Assembly (NCBI GenBank): GCA_009760855.2
Contig: WPIO01000135.1
Span: forward strand, 124,001 to 188,000
Direction of reading: 5' to 3'
DNA: 64,000 nucleotides
Origin: Cristatella mucedo
Lineage: Eukaryota > Bryozoa > Phylactolaemata > Cristatellidae
Part shown: positions 62,701 to 64,000 of the stretch, piece after piece
Layout: every line of letters starts with the position of its first letter
Position numbering within the stretch: position 1 is the first letter of the stretch
The notes under the pieces: generated by a model
The model's database searches: none
Seen by the model: the letters and a program-made list of their open reading frames with translations, nothing else
Told to the model about the DNA's origin: nothing
Translations under genes and position numbers: made by a program

Positions 62701-63091
62701 CTTGAAGTTGATGAGCATCTTCCTGGGAAGCCACTGCACATGAGTAAGAAGCGGGGTAACTGCGACCTTCACGACGGACAGGCCTCACCACAGAGTCTTC
62801 GCACCTACTTTAAGGGTGTTATTAATCAGGCAGGAAGACCTGCGATAAATAAGTTACAGAAGCCATGAACGAACATAAGAAAAACATAAACTACCTTGGC
62901 TAATTAATGTCTAAACACCTCAGACTCTTTCAGTTGCAAAAGACGTCGGAAAATGACCGGGATGCAGCACCCTTTCAAATGACAGAGGATACCACCGGGA
63001 CTAAGCAGTGGGCTATGCCACAGTTGCACGAGCGAGGCCGGCGGCGGCAGAGGTACAGGCCGGGGGAGGGGGCTCGAACATCAACGATACG
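25063..63091 (+). CDS. PCDH15-like: Protocadherin-15-like cadherin gene, EC1 to EC6, partial (gene span)
   Basis: Twelve plus-strand exons join in phase into about 647 codons of tandem cadherin repeats: 25063-25251, 29881-29958, 34865-34945, 39667-39768, 40092-40139, 41464-41580, 46488-46598, 49795-49897, 56526-56647, 56738-56911, 60747-61406 and 62934-63091. Junctions are phase 0 except exon 8/9 (phase 1) and the last donor (phase 2). Cadherin ectodomains are extracellular adhesion rods stiffened by calcium at the domain linkers. PCDH15 forms the lower part of hair-cell tip links, and its fly ortholog Cad99C acts in microvilli. The assignment rests on domain-by-domain matches from memory of the family: EC2 start [13 protein letters not shown]2 strand [11 protein letters not shown]3 LLNRDQ, EC5 without LDRE, and EC5-EC6 linker DNLNPPRF. 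A real start codon and all 3' exons are missing or unconfirmed. Another large non-classical cadherin is the main alternative. Confidence 0.75.
25880..26330 (-). mobile_element. LINE family L-A, 3' end and coding end, reverse
   Basis: Begins at an AATAATGG tail, then TCTATAGCGCC, GACATGCACAGGGTCA, CACTAAATGCTG and TGAGTTCCATGCTTTGGGAGC, the reverse complement of the L-A 3' region ending in its coding sequence. It runs into a piece of L-B. Confidence 0.75.
26370..27950 (-). mobile_element. LINE family L-B, reverse transcriptase and 3' end, reverse
   Basis: On the minus strand, motifs in order include [47 protein letters not shown] and [11 protein letters not shown], the core of a CR1/L2-like reverse transcriptase around 27.35-27.68 kb. 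Stops interrupt it. The part at 26.37-26.7 kb is shared with 45.76-46.11 kb. It would copy its own RNA at a nicked target; this copy is dead. Confidence 0.8.
27951..29880. other. Intron 1, AT-rich, no gene seen
   Basis: No open frame or repeat beyond the LINE pieces was recognised. Confidence 0.5.
29881..29958 (+). CDS. PCDH15-like: Cadherin exon 2: EC1, F-G strands
   Basis: 26 codons between a good acceptor (tttctttgacag) and a GTGAGT donor, phase 0 on both sides. It supplies the strand FNYTLVC, a loop, and SALIYS leading into the last EC1 strand. This fills exactly the gap between LDTSK of exon 1 and FVVEV of exon 3. The Cys sits where PCDH15 EC1 carries one in the equivalent strand. One N-glycosylation sequon (NYT) is present. 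Confidence 0.7.
29959..33417. other. Intron 2, AT-rich, no gene seen
   Basis: Contains a short TA run near 31660. No coding signal was recognised on either strand. Confidence 0.5.
33418..33555 (+). mobile_element. tRNA-derived SINE-B copy
   Basis: Head GTCTAGAGGTTAAGGTGCTC (A-box-like), GGTCGTGGGCTCGAGCCC (B-box-like), then AAGCGCCTGAATAGAGATTA and CTCTTTTGGGGTGCTATAT. The tail resembles the L-A LINE terminus. Confidence 0.8.
33558..33629. repeat. Compound CA/CG, TA and TTTA microsatellite
   Basis: A run of CACACG/CGCG passes into (CA)n, then (TA)n, then (TTTA)n directly after the SINE-B tail. Confidence 0.9.
34145..34185. repeat. (GA)n microsatellite
   Basis: About 40 bp of uninterrupted GA repeats. 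Confidence 0.95.
34865..34945 (+). CDS. PCDH15-like: Cadherin exon 3: end of EC1, EC1-EC2 linker, start of EC2
   Basis: 27 codons, acceptor cgttacag, donor GAG|gtgagt, phase 0. The reading is a textbook cadherin boundary: last EC1 strand FVVEV, linker [10 protein letters not shown], then EC2 strand FFITLNE. The usual linker motif D-x-N-D-N-x-P is only partly kept (N-D-D, then Y-P-Y-F), which suggests altered calcium binding at this joint. Confidence 0.8.
34946..36517. other. Intron 3 part with a GC-rich island at 35.9-36.5 kb
   Basis: The GC-rich piece keeps long frames open on both strands (minus 35917-36414) without a recognisable domain. It is not supported as a gene. Confidence 0.4.
36518..36657 (+). 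mobile_element. tRNA-derived SINE-B copy with (TTTA)n tail
   Basis: Shows GAGGTCGTGGGCTCGAGCCC, then GTGAAGCGCCTAAATAGAGA and TTAAGTTCTTTTGGGCGCTA, ending in ATTTATTTATTTATTTATTT. Confidence 0.82.
37148..38265 (-). mobile_element. LINE family L-A, 5'-truncated copy, reverse
   Basis: Starts at a TAATAATAATGCACTTGATA tail, then the 3' UTR. On the minus strand it encodes [39 protein letters not shown] and LHWLPVKQR. Near 38240 is a [13 protein letters not shown] segment, the RT motif with the catalytic Asp pair. The copy is cut off just beyond that and carries stops. Confidence 0.88.
38266..38937. other. GC-rich stretch of unknown origin
   Basis: A plus frame at 38426-38830 (134 codons) has no recognisable domain. 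It may be part of another decayed repeat. Confidence 0.35.
38938..39003. repeat. (GA)n microsatellite, interrupted
   Basis: About 65 bp of GA repeats with a few AAAG and GGG interruptions. Confidence 0.95.
39088..39197 (-). mobile_element. SINE-B fragment, reverse
   Basis: Shows ATGAGAACTTAATCTCTATT, GAGGTGCCTGAAGTAAGC and CGGGGCACTAGCCCACGAC, a degraded SINE-B in reverse. Confidence 0.6.
39667..39768 (+). CDS. PCDH15-like: Cadherin exon 4: EC2, B strand region
   Basis: 34 codons, acceptor tttatttcag, donor ATG|gtaaga, phase 0. It begins [14 protein letters not shown]. With NE from exon 3 this gives N-E-T-T-P-V-D-S, the cadherin pattern E-x-x-P-V-G-T at the B strand. PCDH15 EC2 also starts N-E-x-T-P-V and then has an F-S-G-D segment. 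The canonical A-x-D-x-D calcium motif is absent; an acidic loop follows instead. Confidence 0.78.
40092..40139 (+). CDS. PCDH15-like: Cadherin exon 5: EC2 microexon
   Basis: A 48-bp exon of 16 codons, acceptor ttgtcgtag, donor ACT|gtaagt, phase 0. It supplies LEIFQTIGF and ends NGKTNDT. PCDH15 EC2 has an S-N-D-T segment just before the equivalent strand, so position and motif agree. Because its length is a multiple of three, skipping would keep the frame. Confidence 0.7.
40140..41075. other. Intron 5, no gene seen
   Basis: AT-rich DNA without a recognisable repeat or coding signal before the CA microsatellite. Confidence 0.45.
41076..41130. repeat. (CG)n then (CA)n microsatellite
   Basis: GCGCGCGC passes into about 45 bp of CA repeats. 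Confidence 0.97.
41464..41580 (+). CDS. PCDH15-like: Cadherin exon 6: EC2, D to F strands
   Basis: 39 codons, acceptor ttgcttgtag, donor TTG|gtaagc, phase 0. The motif order is LPKFLLID, a [15 protein letters not shown] segment (the L-D-Y-E/L-D-R-E position), then FQIRLL. PCDH15 EC2 likewise has L-N-Y-E followed by x-x-x-x-Y. This is one of the clearest cadherin matches in the window. Confidence 0.8.
41581..43084. other. Intron 6, AT-rich, no gene seen
   Basis: No recognised repeats or coding frames. Confidence 0.45.
43085..43345 (+). mobile_element. LINE family L-A, coding-end fragment
   Basis: Encodes a degraded version of the conserved L-A end (CACTGGCTCCCAGTCAAGCA, TTCTGTCGCTCACTTTCAGG) and stops at TTTAATAATAAGGATAATAA, tail-to-tail with the next, reversed copy. 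Confidence 0.78.
43346..44165 (-). mobile_element. LINE family L-A, 5'-truncated copy, reverse
   Basis: From an AATAATAATACATTTG tail through the 3' UTR to coding sequence. On the minus strand it reads [25 protein letters not shown] and AWNSLRN. Stops and small deletions are present. Confidence 0.85.
44166..44525 (+). mobile_element. LINE family L-A, 3' end fragment
   Basis: Contains GACGCTAAAATGCACCTATT, TTTAGTGGGTAAATG, GTGTCCTGACACTGTGAATG, CTAGAAAGAGATACAGTTCT and a TGGTAATAATAATAGATAAT tail. It lies head-to-head with the reversed copy to its left. Confidence 0.85.
44526..45759. other. Intron 7 part, no gene seen
   Basis: A moderately GC-rich piece at 44.7-45.3 kb keeps short minus-strand frames open. 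No domain recognised. Confidence 0.4.
45760..46115 (-). mobile_element. LINE family L-B, fragment, reverse
   Basis: Closely matches 26.37-26.73 kb, for example AATGTATCTCCGTCTG, GTACGCATTCGGTAGCCAAC and CCTGCAGAGCTAAAGCTTCT in the same order. Confidence 0.8.
46182..46386. repeat. (TA)n microsatellite, about 200 bp
   Basis: Nearly pure TA repeats with a few single-base changes (ATTATATATAC, AACGTATAATA). The whole tract can fold on itself. Confidence 0.97.
46488..46598 (+). CDS. PCDH15-like: Cadherin exon 7: end of EC2, start of EC3
   Basis: 37 codons, acceptor cttttgacag, donor CAG|gtaatt, phase 0. The last EC2 strand TTDFIINV leads into linker [10 protein letters not shown], then the EC3 first strand FYFLRFYEQ. 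The linker keeps acidic and Asn residues in near-canonical form. The acceptor lies about 100 bp after a 200-bp TA repeat. Confidence 0.8.
47196..47310 (-). mobile_element. LINE family L-A, short 3' end fragment, reverse
   Basis: AATAATAATAATTCACTTGA, then TAAAGCGCCCTCGGAGAACT and GGCGCTTTACATTTGCTG; homology ends after about 100 bp. Confidence 0.8.
47738..48340 (-). mobile_element. LINE family L-A, 5'-truncated copy, reverse
   Basis: An (AAT)n tail is followed by the complete 3' UTR and about 320 bp of coding end. The minus strand encodes [47 protein letters not shown] and LKTHLF in one frame of 107 codons, one of the least decayed copies here. Confidence 0.9.
48341..49581. other. Intron 7 part, AT-rich, no gene seen
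   Basis: No recognisable repeats or coding frames. Confidence 0.45.
49582..49750 (+). mobile_element. tRNA-derived SINE-A copy
   Basis: ATGATGGCACACTAGGTGAG head, GGTTCGAATCC B box, GCTGCAAGTGGTGGTGACAG body, CTATACAAAAGAGGCTG then TTAAATCAGCT 3' part. It ends 44 bp before the exon 8 acceptor. Confidence 0.87.
49795..49897 (+). CDS. PCDH15-like: Cadherin exon 8: EC3 Cys-bearing insert and DPEEDP motif
   Basis: 103 bp, entered in phase 0 (acceptor ttcatag) and left in phase 1 (AACG|gtaagc). It encodes an Asn/Ser/Thr-rich insert with one Cys, then [16 protein letters not shown], the cadherin D-x-E/D then L-x-Y-x-I pattern. The split Gly codon at its end is completed by exon 9. PCDH15 EC3 also has a Cys-containing insertion here. 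A competing acceptor 10 bp downstream (atcag) would shift the frame and hit a stop. The exon lies between two inverted SINE copies. Confidence 0.65.
50016..50186 (-). mobile_element. tRNA-derived SINE-A copy, reverse
   Basis: Reverse complement of the 20.0-kb copy and nearly identical in its body: CTAGCTGATTAAACAGCCTC, GGAATCGAACCCACGACCTC and CCTTACCTAGTGTGCCATCA. It lies about 120 bp after exon 8, inverted relative to the copy at 49.6 kb. Confidence 0.88.
50745..52667 (+). mobile_element. LINE family L-A, longest copy, reverse transcriptase to 3' end
   Basis: A 1.9-kb non-LTR retrotransposon copy without its 5' part and endonuclease. RT motifs in order: [51 protein letters not shown] and YFYADD, then the conserved end LHWLPVKQR and SLAPAYL, a 3' UTR, and an ATTATTATTGCTATTG tail. 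This motif set is that of CR1/L2/Rex-like elements. A 7-A run shifts the frame near 50790. Stops interrupt it near 50958 and just after YADD (AAT-TAG-TTG-TAA). A 254-bp internal duplication also disrupts it. Confidence 0.92.
51642..52150 (+). repeat. 254-bp tandem duplication inside the LINE
   Basis: Segments 51642-51895 and 51896-52150 both run from CGTAACATTGCTAAAATTTG through GATAAGGATACCAC to CTACCAGTCAAGCAACG. The two are clearly diverged from each other. Confidence 0.9.
52668..53162. other. Intron 8 part, no gene seen
   Basis: No repeat or domain recognised. Confidence 0.4.
53163..53310 (-). mobile_element. SINE-A fragment, reverse, degraded
   Basis: GAGCAGCCTCTTTTATATAG, then AGCGGCTATCGCCGCCGCTT and AAATCAAACCCGCAACCT correspond to the SINE-A 3' part, body and B-box region in reverse. 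Confidence 0.6.
53636..53715 (+). mobile_element. SINE-A head fragment, degraded
   Basis: GGAGCTTGCACTTCACGACT, then AAAGGGTTGATTCCTGCGGT resemble the SINE-A head and B box; the rest is absent, replaced by the foldback-like element. Confidence 0.45.
53866..53960 (+). mobile_element. Possible pogo/Tigger-type terminal repeat
   Basis: After a TA, CAGTCGTCCCTTAGG, then CGAATCGGTTCCAGACTC and GATAGCTGAATTTCCGAG resemble the terminal sequence common to pogo/Tigger-type elements (CAGTcGTCCCT ... tATCGCGG). No matching opposite end was found. Confidence 0.35.
54605..54770. repeat. GGC/GTC trinucleotide-rich block
   Basis: About 165 bp of (GGC)n with GTC and GAC interruptions. Open frames here on both strands (poly-Arg, poly-Ala, poly-Pro) are low-complexity artefacts. 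Confidence 0.93.
55211..56525. other. Intron 8 part, no gene seen
   Basis: AT-rich DNA with short unrelated frames on both strands. The last 100 bp hold the pyrimidine-rich approach to the exon 9 acceptor. Confidence 0.45.
56526..56647 (+). CDS. PCDH15-like: Cadherin exon 9: EC3, D-E strands
   Basis: 122 bp, entered in phase 1 (acceptor tttgcattag, first bases GT completing a Gly codon) and left in phase 0 (CAG|gtcagt). It encodes [12 protein letters not shown], a Cys, [15 protein letters not shown] and [12 protein letters not shown] plus NRDQ and FTLTV is a standard cadherin D-E-F pattern. PCDH15 EC3 also uses V-N-R-D rather than L-D-R-E. The Cys could pair with that in exon 8. An alternative acceptor at 56548 would be phase 0 but breaks the match with exon 8. 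Confidence 0.75.
56738..56911 (+). CDS. PCDH15-like: Cadherin exon 10: end of EC3, start of EC4
   Basis: 58 codons, acceptor tcggttgcag, donor ACG|gtaggt, phase 0. It is separated from exon 9 by a 90-bp intron, the shortest in the gene. Strands [11 protein letters not shown] lead to a linker SDVRPPIM, then EC4 opens [11 protein letters not shown] and [18 protein letters not shown]15 EC4 also opens M-P-S-Y. The canonical A-x-D-x-D calcium motif of EC4 is replaced by A-A-T-T-E-F. Confidence 0.82.
57008..57140 (-). mobile_element. SINE-A fragment, reverse, degraded
   Basis: GCAGAAGAGCCGTGGAGGCT, CACTCCAGATTTCAGTGCCC and GGACTCGAACTAACTGCACT follow SINE-A in reverse (3' part, body, B box). Confidence 0.55.
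57700..57866 (+). mobile_element. SINE-A copy, moderately diverged
   Basis: Has CGCGGGTTCGATTTGACTC (B-box region), CTCTGCAGGTGGTTTTGATG and AAGGCTCTTCTGTCGCTTTA, then GAAGCTGTTACATCAGCTA. Confidence 0.75.
57867..58683. other. Intron 10 part, no gene seen
   Basis: No repeat or domain recognised. Confidence 0.4.
58684..58895 (-). mobile_element. LINE family L-A, 3' end fragment, reverse
   Basis: TAATAATAATGATAATGTAC, CTTGATAAAGCGCCCTCAGA, then GTTAGGGGTGACATGCACAG and GTGGCAGCATGCACAGTGTC, ending abruptly after CAGCA. Confidence 0.85.
58896..60746. other. Intron 10 part, AT-rich, no gene seen
   Basis: Short frames (58976-59269 minus, 59938-60340 plus) have no recognisable domains. Confidence 0.4.
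60747..61406 (+). CDS. PCDH15-like: Cadherin exon 11: most of EC4, all of EC5, start of EC6
   Basis: 220 codons, by far the largest exon, acceptor ttgttcttcag, donor ATC|gtaagg, phase 0. Residues 1-76 finish EC4 ([16 protein letters not shown], linker DLNDNYPKF). Residues 77-183 form EC5 ([43 protein letters not shown], linker DNLNPPRF). Residues 184-220 begin EC6 ([19 protein letters not shown]). The EC4-EC5 linker is canonical. EC5 lacks LDRE, and the EC5-EC6 linker is non-canonical, as in PCDH15. Reading may instead continue to a donor at 61442 (phase 2), but only the 61406 donor joins cleanly to exon 12. Confidence 0.9.
61535..61830 (-). mobile_element. LINE family L-A, diverged 3' end fragment, reverse
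   Basis: AATAATTATAATAAGAACAC, CATAGCGCCTCACAGAACTT then ATCTCTTTCTAGGCACTT, and AATGAGTTCCAGACCTTGGG match the reverse of L-A. Confidence 0.7.
61960..61990. repeat. Short (TA)n run
   Basis: About 30 bp of TA repeats with one ACA interruption. Confidence 0.9.
62222..62918 (-). mobile_element. LINE family L-A, diverged 5'-truncated copy, reverse
   Basis: Runs from an AATAACCATAATAATAG tail through CACTTTGCATATGGTGAG, GGTTCTAGACTTTAGGAGC, GAACCTTGAAGTTGATGAGC and GACGGACAGGCCTCACCACA to about TGTCTAAACA. A small internal repeat (GAACATTGAAGGAACCTAAA) lies near 62640. It ends about 15 bp before the exon 12 acceptor. Confidence 0.75.
62934..63091 (+). CDS. PCDH15-like: Cadherin exon 12: EC6, D strand region (candidate)
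   Basis: Entered in phase 0 after a strong acceptor (gactctttcag). It reads [21 protein letters not shown], then a basic stretch [12 protein letters not shown]. After IHYYI of exon 11 this fits the cadherin pattern I-x-Y-x-I ... F-x-I/M-x-x-x-T-G. The donor is taken as ACG|gtaaat (phase 2). A second donor at 63053 (AG|gtacag) would shorten it to 119 bp. The basic second half is unusual for an EC domain, so the 3' limit is less certain than the start. Confidence 0.5.
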
Positions 63092-63803
63092 GTAAATTAC
63101 TGGCACGCACACAAATTTCAACGGCTCGTTCCTACCGGCATTCGGTTATCTGTCGCACTGCTCTTAAACGCTCCGCTTCCGTATTCCTCTGTGAGAAAAT
63201 ATCCTTAAAATTCGCATGTCAGTGAGTAAAACTTAAAAAGAGCAATCAGATACCCTCCTCCTCCTCCTCCTCTGCGTTGCATCATTTTCGCTCTTATATA
63301 CGAAGGGTAACTGCCGAACTATGGCCAGGTAGCGATAAGTCAATATGCTATTCTTGAGATATATTGTATTTCAGAAGGTTGCTAGGGCCCGAGAAAAAAA
63401 CAAAATACTGAGCACGCCTTATCGGCAGCACCAATGAGAGGCTAAAGGCGTAAGAAAATGTTGCTAGTTCTTGAAATTATGCTGAGCCTATTTGAGTATT
63501 ACAATTATTGTGGCTGGCCAGATAGGTATTCCCATTTTCCGTCCCTTCTAAGTTTTTTCGCCTAAAGTGTTGGTATTTTATGTATCTGAGGTTTCGCCTA
63601 TGCGTTGTTGGTAGCATTGAATCTAGTGACAACCTAATGACAGCAGCAATAGATATCAGGTTATATAATCTAAACTATCAAGGTCGGGGCTGCAGAGGCA
63701 TGGTGTATAATTAGGCTGCCTGCAACGGGATGGCAGTGCACGTGGTTATTTTGCCTAGTATTCTTGAACATCACTACAGATGCTGCTATATTTGCTAGGT
63801 CTT
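63092..63803. other. Start of intron 12, no further exon seen
   Basis: A short (CTC)n run lies near 63255. No cadherin-like segment with splice sites was found, so the gene should continue beyond the window. Confidence 0.5.
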
Positions 63804-63870
63804 ATGCTATGTTGCTATGTTGCTGTGTTGCTGTGTTGCTATGTTTTTATGTTGCTATGTCGTATGCTAT
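63804..63870. repeat. 10-bp tandem repeat, TGTTGCTATG type
   Basis: About six imperfect units alternating TGTTGCTATG, TGTTGCTGTG and TGTTTTTATG. Confidence 0.85.
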
Positions 63871-64000
63871 GTTTGAAGTGTAGGGCCGACTGCTCAGGGT
63901 ATAACCAAAATTTCTGAAAAATATGCGCAAATTGCAAGGCTATCCGAATAAAGCAGTTAATATTGTGACTAAGGGGAGTTTCTAGTGAGTTGGCGTGATC

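Overview
The window reads as nuclear DNA of a metazoan, most likely an invertebrate. Its one real gene is split into short exons with GT-AG junctions and introns up to about 7 kb. The rest is crowded with non-LTR retrotransposon 3' ends, tRNA-derived SINEs, a decayed Ty3/gypsy element and simple repeats. Nothing bacterial is seen: no operons, tRNA or rRNA genes, or CRISPR arrays. I cannot name the phylum from sequence alone.

The main content is a plus-strand cadherin gene. I traced at least 12 coding exons between about 25.06 and 63.09 kb. The splice phases join them into one open frame of about 647 codons, still open at the end of the window. The product covers extracellular cadherin (EC) repeats 1 to 6. 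Order, spacing and peculiarities match protocadherin-15 (PCDH15; fly Cad99C): a Cys in EC1, an N-E-x-T-P-V start and an N-D-T loop in EC2, a Cys-bearing insert and a V/L-N-R-D strand in EC3, no LDRE motif in EC5, and a non-canonical EC5-EC6 linker ending P-P-R-F. A possible signal-peptide exon lies at 16.12 kb. Later EC repeats, membrane segment and cytoplasmic tail must lie beyond 64 kb.

Layout. 0-6 kb: a LINE 3' end, a GC-rich block without a supported gene, and a minisatellite of roughly 57-bp units (4.42-5.97 kb). 7.3-14.66 kb: a degenerate Ty3/gypsy retrotransposon with two LTRs, a tRNA-Lys-type primer site and broken gag, protease, RT, RNase H and integrase. 14.7-25 kb: mostly non-coding, with SINEs, a TC-rich microsatellite and another GC-rich block. 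25-64 kb: the cadherin exons, with introns filled by at least 14 copies of one LINE family (L-A), two copies of a second (L-B), two tRNA-type SINE families, a foldback-like element (53.7-55.2 kb) and microsatellites.

The points most worth a second look are the PCDH15-like gene with its altered EC1-EC2 linker, an exon between inverted SINE copies, a LINE ending at a splice acceptor, a SINE sharing the LINE's 3' tail, a perfect 18-bp hairpin inside the integrase region, and the foldback-like element. I found no convincing new defence or multi-gene system.
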